This document shows positions 1 through 6,259 of a stretch of DNA of 7,215 nt, piece after piece. Position 1 is the stretch's first letter. Every line of letters starts with the position of its first letter. Made by a program: the position numbers and the translations under genes. Source of the stretch: Bacteroidota bacterium (GTDB lineage Bacteria > Bacteroidota > Bacteroidia > Bacteroidales > Prolixibacteraceae). The notes beneath the pieces were generated by a model. The model was not told the origin of the DNA, made no database searches, and saw only the letters and a program-made list of their open reading frames with translations. The stretch is taken from the NCBI GenBank assembly GCA_030691295.1, contig JAUYEQ010000539.1:1-7215 (forward strand), in the 5' to 3' direction.

Positions 1-77
1 TTGGCCCACGAACCCCAGCACAACATGGTAACAAAACAAAGAACAACTGCGAGGAAATAGGAATTAACGATATACAT
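1..77 (-). CDS. GRP-family sugar (probable ribose) transporter, N-terminal fragment cut by the window edge
   Basis: Only the first 25 codons are present; the rest lies beyond the left edge. The visible peptide starts MYIVNSYFLAV and continues as one hydrophobic helix containing TMLCWGSWA. That is how Bacteroidota members of the glucose/ribose porter (GRP, RhaT-like drug/metabolite superfamily) begin, with the first membrane segment followed by a WGSW motif. The family is built of about ten helices and imports sugars across the inner membrane. The gene follows the nucleoside hydrolase after 51 bp on the same strand with no terminator between, so it is probably the fourth gene of the ribose operon. 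It would be equivalent to rusT of Bacteroides thetaiotaomicron. The family assignment is recognition from a short stretch; ribose as substrate is inferred from neighbours. Confidence 0.7.
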   Translation of the reverse strand, partial: MYIVNSYFLAVVLCFVTMLCWGSWA

Positions 78-89
78 GGTTGATCGTTT

Positions 90-115
90 AAATGGTTAAA
101 TTGATAAATGGTTAA
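90..115. repeat. Short direct repeat in the hydrolase-transporter gap
   Basis: The 10-mer AAATGGTTAA occurs at 90-99 and again at 106-115, with a period of 16 bp. The surrounding bases are also similar (TTAAATTG against TTAATTG). It lies in the 51-bp gap between the nucleoside hydrolase stop and the transporter start. It may be simple A/T-rich slippage; no function is evident. Confidence 0.4.
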
Positions 116-128
116 TTGTCAATGCTTA

Positions 129-1109
129 TCACTTTGGTTCATACATCATTAAATCGTCGAGAATATCGGCGATTTTCTGATACGGATATTTGTGAACGAG
201 AAAGGAATGATTCGAATTTTTATCTGCATTCCACGAGTTTGAACCATTTGGATTGCAAACAAAAGTTCCGTTTCCGATCACGTAAAAGTAGTTTTCAGGA
301 TTTCGGACAGCGCACAAAACAGCGGTATGATCCCACGAATTTCGGTTCTCCGATTTTTTGTTTTCGTAGTTCGACAAACAATACTCGTACGCCCACTGAA
401 CCGGACTGCCTTTCGTGCCTTGAGTAGCGACTTTATTGCCTGTCATAATTTTCATCCCTATTTCTAAGCCACTGAAAAGGATCGGAGTTGGCCAGTTTTG
501 GAACACGTAATAAGACGCTGCAGCATGTTGGTTAACATTAAACTCACTTCCTTCAGGAAACGCGCCAGCCATTGCCACCCAGTTCTTAACTTTTTTAGCC
601 ACCAATTCTTTGCCTGAAAGCTTGCTGTATTGATCAGGCTCTGATCTTAAAAGGGTTTCCAGATTGGATAAAAACCCAACTGTTACAATCACCACACTTT
701 GGTCTTTTTGTGCTGCCAGTACTTTGCGGTAAACTTCGGTTGCTGAAGGATAATCGGCATTGGTCTTCAGCTTTGGCAAGTACTTCACAACCAGCGAATC
801 GTTCCAATGATTGGGACAGGAAAATTTTGGCGCATCCGACCCGGGAACGCCAATCGGAATAGTTGGTTTCTGAAAATAACGGTTAAAAACCTCGATAGTT
901 GGCGCAATATATGGATACCCGTCGCTGGCCATTGTCGCCAGAATTTCGCATTCGCCATTGGCAGCCAGCGCATGTAGAATGGCAATCGCCCCTACATCGT
1001 CGTAATCGGGGCCCATGTCGGTATCGAAAATAATTTTAACTGGCTGGGCTGACCAGCCGAGGCTTGAAATAAAAAGCAGAAACAGGAAAATAAAAAATGA
1101 TCGCTTCAT
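129..1109 (-). CDS. Exported inosine-uridine-type nucleoside hydrolase
   Basis: Predicted to cleave the N-glycosidic bond of ribonucleosides, giving ribose and free base. Residues 1-21 form a signal peptide (KR, then a Phe/Leu-rich core at 4-18, cleavage probably near SAQ), so the enzyme should act in the periplasm. The mature part opens with DTDMGPDYDD at 29-38, the Asp-rich Ca2+/ribose site of the IU-nucleoside hydrolase family in the form common in Bacteroidota. Further family marks are the EFN element at 189-191, which matches the ribose-binding Glu and Asn, and WDHTAVL at 259-265, carrying the C-terminal metal Asp and a His. The 326-residue length is normal for the family. The next residues after EFN read VNQHAAA, where many relatives have an Asp-Pro pair, a modest divergence. 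The gene starts 18 bp after the ADP-ribosylglycohydrolase stop, so it is co-transcribed. It resembles rusNH of the B. thetaiotaomicron ribose locus; base specificity cannot be read from sequence. Confidence 0.9.
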   Translation of the reverse strand: MKRSFFIFLFLLFISSLGWSAQPVKIIFDTDMGPDYDDVGAIAILHALAANGECEILATMASDGYPYIAPTIEVFNRYFQKPTIPIGVPGSDAPKFSCPNHWNDSLVVKYLPKLKTNADYPSATEVYRKVLAAQKDQSVVIVTVGFLSNLETLLRSEPDQYSKLSGKELVAKKVKNWVAMAGAFPEGSEFNVNQHAAASYYVFQNWPTPILFSGLEIGMKIMTGNKVATQGTKGSPVQWAYEYCLSNYENKKSENRNSWDHTAVLCAVRNPENYFYVIGNGTFVCNPNGSNSWNADKNSNHSFLVHKYPYQKIADILDDLMMYEPK

Positions 1110-1127
1110 AGGTTAATTTGGTTTAGG

Positions 1128-2690
1128 TTAATTTGTTTTCCAGGCATTTATAGGCTTTACCGAACTGTAAACCAGCAAATGATCAATACGCACCTGATAG
1201 CCTTCCTGTGGGTTCAGCAACTTCAGTTTTACCTGATGCTTTCCTTCTGGCAGATTGTATTTCCAGACTACTTCATGCCTACGGGTTGTAAAAGAGGTCG
1301 GCATTTTTACCTGTTCCACTTTTTGTCCATCAACGTACACTTCAAATTCGAGCATGCCTTCAGGCAAATCCTTGCTTAATTTCTGTGCATTTCCGGTTAC
1401 TACAAATCCATTGCCCTCGAACTCAAGCTCAAATTCCTGATTATTAATATTCAGTTGTTTCTCTACGTGATTTCGCGCAATCGGAAAATGGCCTTCAAAA
1501 CAAACTTCCAGTTTTGCTGGTATAATTTCCTGAAATGGAATTTCAATTGCATCTCCTTTAATTGTTGCCCCGTTCTTTTCCAAAACCGCTATTGCATGTT
1601 TATAACCCAATTCATACACATCATTCAGCGATATGGTGGTATATTTAAAGTCCATATCTTCAACCGGATAAACAGGCGCTCTCCAATATTCAGGAATGGC
1701 GCTGTAACCTAACATTGTTCCTAAAATACCACCAGCGCTTGCCGGGTTGCAATCCGAATCCTGACCGCACCGGGTGCTGATTTCCATTGTTTTACCAAAA
1801 TCACCTTCGCCATAAAGCAAACCAATGATGATATATGCTGCATTGATTTTCGCGTCAATATTAAAGCTGTTAAAAACGCCATCCGGGCAACCAATATCCG
1901 ACGACCATTTCCGTTCACACTCGAACCAGTTTCTTTTCCAATCGTCTGGAAACTCTTTCTTCCAGCCTATAACATCGCTCATGCATTTGTAAAACTCAGA
2001 TTCCTGCGGTATCGATTTTAATGCTTCGGTTACAATGTAATTTACATCGTTGGAAACGAATGCCAGCGAGTACATGGCGGCTACATAAACGCCACCATAC
2101 CAGCCATCGCCGTAATTCATGATATGGCCAACCTTATCACAAATTTCGGTTGAAGTATTGACCATTCCAGGCGACATTAATCCGGCAAAATCGGCTTCAA
2201 TCTGGAAATCGATGTCATCGGCGTGTGGATTATTCAGCCAGTGACCTGATTGCGGCGGTGTTATTCCATTCAGAATATTGTATCTGGCTGCCTGATTGGC
2301 GTGCCACAGCATGTATTCGGCATTGGCAAAGGCATTGGCATGTGAGATTGCCGGAGCATCAAGTCCCTCTCTTTCGAAAACATCTACAAAAGTCAGGTCC
2401 ATGTAAACATCATCGTACAAACCGGGAAAGTTCTCATAGTACCATTTACAGCGATCATTGTCCCATGGAATCGGCTGATAATCCTGGATCATGGTTCCTT
2501 TGTACTGAAATTCCGTTGGGCCGCCAAACGTGCAGCCAATTACCTGACCGGCCCAGCCACCTTTGATCTTGTCTTTTAGTATTTCAGTAGTGATAGCTGT
2601 TTTAAGAGCAGTTGTCGATTGATTTTTGCTGCACGAAGTAGCTGCCGCAAAAAGAATGAACATCAGGAACAGGAATAAGTTAGTTTTCAT
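1128..2690 (-). CDS. ADP-ribosylglycohydrolase-family lipoprotein with extra C-terminal domain
   Basis: I place the start at 2690, not at the upstream in-frame ATG (2750). From 2690 the protein opens with a proper lipoprotein signal (MKTNLFLFLMF, lipobox ATSC with Cys20), and the gene then lies 16 bp after the ribokinase stop instead of overlapping it. The product is 520 residues. Residues about 37-335 are an ADP-ribosylglycohydrolase fold: KGGWAGQVIGCTFGG at 43-57, YDDVYMD at 92-98 (first metal-binding Asp pair), and CGQDSDCNPASAGGILG at 308-324, the family's second Asp-x-Asp metal site. Family members are Mg2+ enzymes that remove ADP-ribose from proteins or cleave related ribosides. Residues about 385-510 form a separate region rich in alternating beta strands, with FEVYVDG and RIDHLLVY, that resembles a beta-sandwich ligand-binding domain; I cannot name it. 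Lipidation puts the enzyme in the envelope, where host-type protein ADP-ribose is not expected, so free ADP-ribose or other ribosides are likelier substrates. It resembles rusGH of the B. thetaiotaomicron ribose locus. Confidence 0.85.
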   Translation of the reverse strand: MKTNLFLFLMFILFAAATSCSKNQSTTALKTAITTEILKDKIKGGWAGQVIGCTFGGPTEFQYKGTMIQDYQPIPWDNDRCKWYYENFPGLYDDVYMDLTFVDVFEREGLDAPAISHANAFANAEYMLWHANQAARYNILNGITPPQSGHWLNNPHADDIDFQIEADFAGLMSPGMVNTSTEICDKVGHIMNYGDGWYGGVYVAAMYSLAFVSNDVNYIVTEALKSIPQESEFYKCMSDVIGWKKEFPDDWKRNWFECERKWSSDIGCPDGVFNSFNIDAKINAAYIIIGLLYGEGDFGKTMEISTRCGQDSDCNPASAGGILGTMLGYSAIPEYWRAPVYPVEDMDFKYTTISLNDVYELGYKHAIAVLEKNGATIKGDAIEIPFQEIIPAKLEVCFEGHFPIARNHVEKQLNINNQEFELEFEGNGFVVTGNAQKLSKDLPEGMLEFEVYVDGQKVEQVKMPTSFTTRRHEVVWKYNLPEGKHQVKLKLLNPQEGYQVRIDHLLVYSSVKPINAWKTN

Positions 2691-2706
2691 TGTATTAGGT
2701 TTAAGT

Positions 2707-3615
2707 TTAGTTTGATATTTGTTTACGGAATGGAACAGATGATTGCGCACCGATCCTTGTTACCGAAATTGCAGCAGCTTTGTTGGCAAAAGCAATCGAT
2801 TCCTGAATGGTTTTTCCTTCTGACAAAGCAACTACCAGCGCACCATTGAAAGTATCGCCGGCAGCAGTGGTATCAACTGCCTCCACTTTGGGAGCTTTAA
2901 TTATTTCTGAGTTTCCATTGGCCAGCAAAAATGCACCTGCAGACCCCATTGTAATAATTACAATTTCAACACCTTTTTCATTGAGTGCCGAAGCCGCTTT
3001 TAGAGCGGACGATTCATCGGTCACTTTAATCCCGGTCAGCAATTCGGCTTCCGTTTCATTGGGCGTAATGATGTATAAATTCTGAAGCAATTCATCGGTC
3101 AGCAAAGCAGCCGGTGCCGGATTTAAAACTACTTTTTTCTGCTTGAGGGCGGCCATCCGGGCAATATGCTCAACGGTTGGAATCGGAATTTCAAGTTGCA
3201 TCAGCACAAACTCCGAATCATCCAACTCGGCAAGCGCTTTATCGAAATCGGCTGAACTTAGTGTTCCGTTTGAACCTGGCGCCACCACAATGGAGTTTTC
3301 GCCCTTTTTATCTACTGTGATCAGAGCGACACCACTCGGATTTTCAGGATCGACGGCCACAAAATCAACATTTATTCCTTCGTCTTCGAGTTGCTGAACA
3401 GCCTGTTTCCCGAAAATATCGTCACCAATTTTGCCTACAAAAGTGACCATGCCACCCAAACGGGCAGCAGCAACCGCCTGATTAGCGCCTTTTCCTCCGG
3501 CGTTCATTAAAAAACGACCACCCAAAATGGTTTCGCCCGGAGCCGGAAAATTATGTGTTTTAATGACCATATCGGTATTTGAACTTCCGACAATCAAGAT
3601 CTTTTTACCATTCAT
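2707..3615 (-). CDS. rbsK: Ribokinase (PfkB family)
   Basis: Phosphorylates D-ribose with ATP to ribose 5-phosphate in the cytoplasm, feeding the pentose phosphate and nucleotide pathways. The 302-residue protein has no signal peptide and all ribokinase marks in order: NTD at 13-15 (substrate Asp), NAGGKGANQA at 38-47 (first PfkB signature), Glu142, NPAPA at 165-169, TPNETEAELLTG at 184-195, and DTTAAGDTFNGAL at 248-260 with the catalytic base Asp254 and the anion hole. The C-terminal AAAISVTRIGAQSSVP at 280-295 is close to that of E. coli RbsK, including residues that form the monovalent-cation site. It is the first gene of the minus-strand ribose operon, with a Bacteroidota -7 box starting 24 bp upstream. 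B. thetaiotaomicron rus has two ribokinases; only one is seen here. Assignment as ribokinase rather than another PfkB sugar kinase is strong from the motifs and context. Confidence 0.95.
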   Translation of the reverse strand: MNGKKILIVGSSNTDMVIKTHNFPAPGETILGGRFLMNAGGKGANQAVAAARLGGMVTFVGKIGDDIFGKQAVQQLEDEGINVDFVAVDPENPSGVALITVDKKGENSIVVAPGSNGTLSSADFDKALAELDDSEFVLMQLEIPIPTVEHIARMAALKQKKVVLNPAPAALLTDELLQNLYIITPNETEAELLTGIKVTDESSALKAASALNEKGVEIVIITMGSAGAFLLANGNSEIIKAPKVEAVDTTAAGDTFNGALVVALSEGKTIQESIAFANKAAAISVTRIGAQSSVPFRKQISN

Positions 3616-3639
3616 ATTCTAAGTTTTTCTGAATAAGAC

Positions 3640-3647
3640 CAAAGTTA
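3640..3647 (-). promoter_or_regulatory. -7 promoter box for the ribose operon
   Basis: Read on the minus strand the sequence is TAACTTTG, an exact match to the Bacteroidota primary-sigma -7 consensus TAnnTTTG. It ends 24 bp before the ribokinase start codon, giving a short leader. No convincing -33 TTTG stands at the expected 19-21 bp spacing upstream, so the promoter may depend on an activator. Confidence 0.55.
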
Positions 3648-3673
3648 GAACATCAGGAACAGAAATTTTCACC

Positions 3674-3689
3674 ACATTTGCTCAAATGT
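3674..3689. promoter_or_regulatory. Inverted repeat, candidate operator upstream of the ribose operon
   Basis: ACATTTG-CT-CAAATGT is a perfect 7-bp inverted repeat with a 2-bp centre. It lies 26 bp upstream of the -7 box of the ribokinase operon, centred roughly 40-45 bp before the likely transcription start. This is where a dimeric activator or repressor would bind. The weak -33 region fits an activator. No regulator gene is in the window, and binding is inference. Confidence 0.4.
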
Positions 3690-3766
3690 TATAATTTACA
3701 CCAATAAAATATCAATAAAAATAAACTTAAATAATTCATTTACAATACATTAATTTAATACAATTA

Positions 3767-3774
3767 TATATTTT
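3767..3774 (+). promoter_or_regulatory. Weak -7-like box upstream of the 499-residue protein gene
   Basis: TATATTTT matches seven of eight positions of TAnnTTTG and lies 18 bp before the first ATG of the plus-strand gene. The surrounding DNA (about 3690-3790) is so A/T-rich that chance matches are expected, and no -33 box is clear. If it is the true box, the leader would be only about 10 nt for the first ATG, or about 30 nt if translation starts at 3814. Confidence 0.2.
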
Positions 3775-3792
3775 CATGTATCATTTTCATTA

Positions 3793-5292
3793 ATGCCTGT
3801 TATAGAACATCTCATGACAAAACTTGATAGCCTGCTCATTTTAATCAACTCGATGGATACTACTGAAAAACGGTATTTCCAGATCAATACAAAGATGCAT
3901 GAAGGTAAAAAAGATTACCAATTTCTTTTCGATCTGATTCTCCAATCGGGTTTGTCGATCGATTTGGTGAAAACAAAATTTAAAAAGTACAAACCGGACG
4001 GAAGTTTCGAGATCACATGCAATCACCTGTATAACTTACTATTAGACAAATTATCCACAAAAGATGCTGAGAAGGAAGTCGAATTTCAGGCATTGAAAGC
4101 TTATCAACAGGCAAAATTCCTTTTCAAACGAAATCTATTTGACGATGCTTTTCAACTGATTGAAAAATACAAGATGATAGCTCTGGAATACGAACTTTTT
4201 AGTCCGTACCTTTTGCTTGCCAAACTCGAAATCAGATTTTACAATCAATTGGAATTTAAGGATCTGGATGAAAATAAACTCGTCAAATTACAGTCAAAAA
4301 TTGAATCGGTATCACGTCAGCAGCGGGCAATAGAAAATCACACTGGCTTGTACAACCTCATCAGTATTCGCCAAATCAAACAAGGAACCATACGAAACGA
4401 AGCCGAAAAAGAAAAACTGAATGATTTGGCATTTAACGAGTTACAAGCCGTTTCGGGTCAGATGAAAAACTCATTCGAGGCACAGAAGCTTCATCTGCTG
4501 TTTCAGTCGGCCTATTTTATGAAGACCACCAATCCGAAATCGAGCCTGAAAGTTTATTACGAGCTGAACGAATTGTTCGAGAACAACCGGAAACTTTGGG
4601 GAAATCCGCCCTATTTCTACATCAACCACATTCGCGGAATTTTGAACAACCTCCGCTGGTTTGGCAATTATGCTGAAATGCCATATTTCATTGATAAATT
4701 AAAGAATCTTCTCTCGGAATTTCCAACCGCCCAGGCAACCATTCAGCCGCTGATATTTATTTTTGAAAGCCTGATGCTGACCGACCAAAGACTTTTTTTG
4801 GAAGCGCTGAATCATTTGAATGAAATTCAGGATAAAATAACCGAAAAAGAAACCAGCCTGACTTTTGCCACAAAGGCCGAAATTGCCTTGCAAGCTGCGG
4901 TGGTTCTTTTCTGGAACCGAAATTATAAACTAGCGCTGAAAGCCATCCGACCAATTTTGAACGCCGGAAAACCGTTCAGCCAGTTGCCGCAAACCAAACA
5001 CATCAGGTTTCTGAATATCCTGATTCACTGCGAACTGAACGACCATGACTACCTTGCATCTGAAATCCGATCGTTTGAGCGCGACCTGAAAAAGCGGGGA
5101 AAACCGTTGAAAAGTGAAGAAATTATCCTGAAAAGTGCATCCTTCATCCTGAAGGAAACCGATACCAAAAAGTTCAGCAAGAAACTTAAGCAACAAAAAG
5201 AAACCTTGCTGAAATTGAAGGACAACCCATTTGAACGGCAACTCCTCAACTCGTTCGATTTTATTGGCTGGCTGGAGGGGAAGTTGAATTAG
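3793..5292 (+). CDS. Uncharacterised helix-rich cytoplasmic protein, possibly TPR-like
   Basis: I do not recognise a function. The 499-residue product has no signal peptide or membrane segment and is almost entirely predicted helix, with repeated amphipathic pairs (for example about 104-150, 229-265, 334-390 and 404-432) that suggest a TPR-like solenoid. Two conserved-looking ends stand out: the N-terminal INSMDTTEKRYFQI at 18-31 and the C-terminal NPFERQLLNSFDFIGWLEGK at 478-497. I recall similar SEKRYFK-type starts and FDF-W-E tails in orphan Bacteroidota proteins, but cannot verify this here. A second in-frame ATG at 3814 (residue 8, MTKLDSL) is an equally good start and would give 492 residues; neither has a Shine-Dalgarno sequence. 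The gene is transcribed alone, divergent from the ribose operon over a 177-bp gap, and its TAG stop overlaps the convergent methyltransferase stop by 4 bp. A scaffold or protein-interaction role is only a guess from the fold. Confidence 0.8.
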   Translation: MPVIEHLMTKLDSLLILINSMDTTEKRYFQINTKMHEGKKDYQFLFDLILQSGLSIDLVKTKFKKYKPDGSFEITCNHLYNLLLDKLSTKDAEKEVEFQALKAYQQAKFLFKRNLFDDAFQLIEKYKMIALEYELFSPYLLLAKLEIRFYNQLEFKDLDENKLVKLQSKIESVSRQQRAIENHTGLYNLISIRQIKQGTIRNEAEKEKLNDLAFNELQAVSGQMKNSFEAQKLHLLFQSAYFMKTTNPKSSLKVYYELNELFENNRKLWGNPPYFYINHIRGILNNLRWFGNYAEMPYFIDKLKNLLSEFPTAQATIQPLIFIFESLMLTDQRLFLEALNHLNEIQDKITEKETSLTFATKAEIALQAAVVLFWNRNYKLALKAIRPILNAGKPFSQLPQTKHIRFLNILIHCELNDHDYLASEIRSFERDLKKRGKPLKSEEIILKSASFILKETDTKKFSKKLKQQKETLLKLKDNPFERQLLNSFDFIGWLEGKLN

Positions 5293-5873
5293 AAATACCT
5301 CGAAACCTTGGCTTTGTATTTTTGATATTCGTCGCCGAATTCATTTTCGAGAAACTTCTCTTCGCCTAAAATAATAAAGTGGTGAACGATCATTCCGTAA
5401 AGCATAACCGCCAACAAAAGAATGCTTGGAAGGAACAAAAATGTAGCTGTATTCATAAAAAAGAAACTTGCATACATCGGATTTCTGCTGATTTTGTATA
5501 TGCCACTGGTGCGCAATTCGTGTTTCCCGGTTGGCAATCCGATATTGGTTATCAGACCCATTGAAAGATAAGCCGGCACAATGATTAGGTTGGCTGGAAT
5601 GAGAAAAACTGCAGCCAAAAGTTTTTGAACTTCCGGAGTATAATCCTGAATTAAAAAAGGAACAGAATTGCGATATTCAGGAAAAACAGCAATGAATGCA
5701 AACAAAGCCCAAACTCCAAAAAGGAAAAACTTACCAGTAAAAAACAGCAGCGGATGAATGGTTGGTTCTCCCATAGCATCTTTCCCATTTTTAGCCAGAA
5801 ATGCACCCAGCACAACTGTTGCAAGAATGGGGATAACGATTAATGCAGCAAGACTATAATCAATCCAGTTCAT
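5289..5873 (-). CDS. Isoprenylcysteine/phospholipid methyltransferase-like integral membrane protein
   Basis: The 194-residue protein has about five hydrophobic segments (roughly 7-27, 43-64, 84-105, 134-150 and 151-170). It carries the C-terminal SAM-binding signature of the ICMT/PEMT superfamily: LRTSGIYKISRNPMY at 120-134, then HHFIILGEEKFL at 164-175, and FGDEYQKYKAKVSRYF at the end. Enzymes of this fold transfer methyl groups from SAM to lipid-like or membrane-embedded substrates. Bacteria lack prenylated CaaX proteins, so the real substrate is unknown, although such genes often sit beside metal-efflux genes. Here the ATG lies inside the end of a permease remnant (14-bp overlap), and the stop overlaps the convergent gene by 4 bp. 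The protein appears complete, with nothing missing from the signature. Confidence 0.85.
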   Translation of the reverse strand: MNWIDYSLAALIVIPILATVVLGAFLAKNGKDAMGEPTIHPLLFFTGKFFLFGVWALFAFIAVFPEYRNSVPFLIQDYTPEVQKLLAAVFLIPANLIIVPAYLSMGLITNIGLPTGKHELRTSGIYKISRNPMYASFFFMNTATFLFLPSILLLAVMLYGMIVHHFIILGEEKFLENEFGDEYQKYKAKVSRYF

Positions 5874-6036
5874 TGTAAACTTTCTTTATATTGATACCCA
5901 AGCTCTGTTTAGCGATGTGTTTCTGCGGAAAATAAACTTTCAGCAAACCGGCAAAAACCAGTCCCGGCAATAACCACGGAGCCATTTCGCCAACTAAACA
6001 ATACAATTCCGAAAAATATTTTACTAGATAATCCAT
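5860..6036 (-). pseudogene. Remnant of an SO_0444/UPF0718-type metal-efflux permease (N-terminus only)
   Basis: This 58-codon ORF begins MDYLVKYFSELYCLVGEMAP and continues with WLLPGLVFAGLLKVYFPQK and HIAKQSLG before ending in TGA inside the methyltransferase gene. It reads like the first 50 or so residues of the permease family known as SO_0444 Cu/Zn efflux transporters (UPF0718/DUF318). There a Glu-Met-x-Pro-x-Leu-Leu helix and FP-K-x-x-x-K-x-LG precede the LCSCG metal motif. The motif and the other membrane helices, which should add some 250 or more residues, are absent, and no continuation is seen in other frames. A deletion joining the 5' end to the methyltransferase region is the simplest reading. 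The overlap with the next start would still allow translational coupling, so a retained leader role is possible. Family recognition is from memory of its N-terminus. Confidence 0.6.
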
Positions 6037-6082
6037 CTCACAACCTACTATCGGATTTTATCTCATACGCTTTTATAGTCGC

Positions 6083-6090
6083 CAAAAGTA
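6083..6090 (-). promoter_or_regulatory. -7 promoter box ahead of the permease remnant and methyltransferase
   Basis: On the minus strand this reads TACTTTTG, an exact match to TAnnTTTG, and ends 46 bp before the remnant's ATG. It lies downstream of the terminator at 6197-6236, so it could be the sole promoter for the remnant and the methyltransferase. No good -33 box is visible. The rest of 6037-6196 is A/T-rich with nothing else I can support. Confidence 0.4.
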
Positions 6091-6196
6091 ATACAAATAA
6101 AAACATACAGCTATCTGAATACTTCCATTTATTTGAAGATCCGACAACCATTTTATCTCCAAAAATTGTTTGAACATTAAAATCAAGAGCAGAATC

Positions 6197-6236
6197 AAAA
6201 AAAACGAGGCCACCTTTGCAGATGGCCTCGTTTTTT
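6197..6236 (-). terminator. Intrinsic terminator after the 216-residue TPR gene (possibly bidirectional)
   Basis: A perfect 8-bp G/C-rich stem, CGAGGCCA (6205-6212) with TGGCCTCG (6223-6230), encloses a 10-nt loop. It is flanked by eight A on the left and six T on the right, so transcripts of either strand end in a U run and the stem can extend with A-U pairs. It begins 23 bp after the stop of the minus-strand TPR gene, for which it is the obvious terminator. No plus-strand gene nearby reads into it. Confidence 0.9.
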
Positions 6237-6259
6237 AAGGTAATCAAAATAATTGTTCC

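Noticed and set aside
116..427. 103-codon plus-strand ORF opposite the nucleoside hydrolase.
   Set aside because: It lies antisense to a well-supported gene, and its Arg/Ser/Thr-rich peptide has no recognisable features; a shadow frame.
2225..2566. 113-codon plus-strand ORF opposite the ADP-ribosylglycohydrolase gene.
   Set aside because: Antisense shadow of a gene with clear motifs; His/Trp/Cys-rich composition unlike a real protein.
2691..2750. N-terminal extension of 20 codons on the ADP-ribosylglycohydrolase gene (upstream in-frame ATG at 2750).
   Set aside because: It would overlap the ribokinase gene by 44 bp and put a charged, polar stretch before a clean lipoprotein signal. The internal ATG at 2690 explains the signal peptide and the spacing.
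2661..3662. 12-mer CATCAGGAACAG at both 2661 and 3651.
   Set aside because: One copy lies in codons of a lipoprotein signal, the other in a leader; the similarity ends straight after the 12 bases, so it is probably chance.
4930..5241. 103-codon minus-strand ORF opposite the 499-residue protein gene.
   Set aside because: Phe/Gln-rich peptide typical of reading Lys/Glu/Leu-rich helix codons backwards; no start signal or homology recognised.
6038..6247. 69-codon minus-strand ORF.
   Set aside because: Its first codons are made from the terminator hairpin at 6197-6236, the peptide resembles nothing I know, and the base pattern is that of an intergenic gap.
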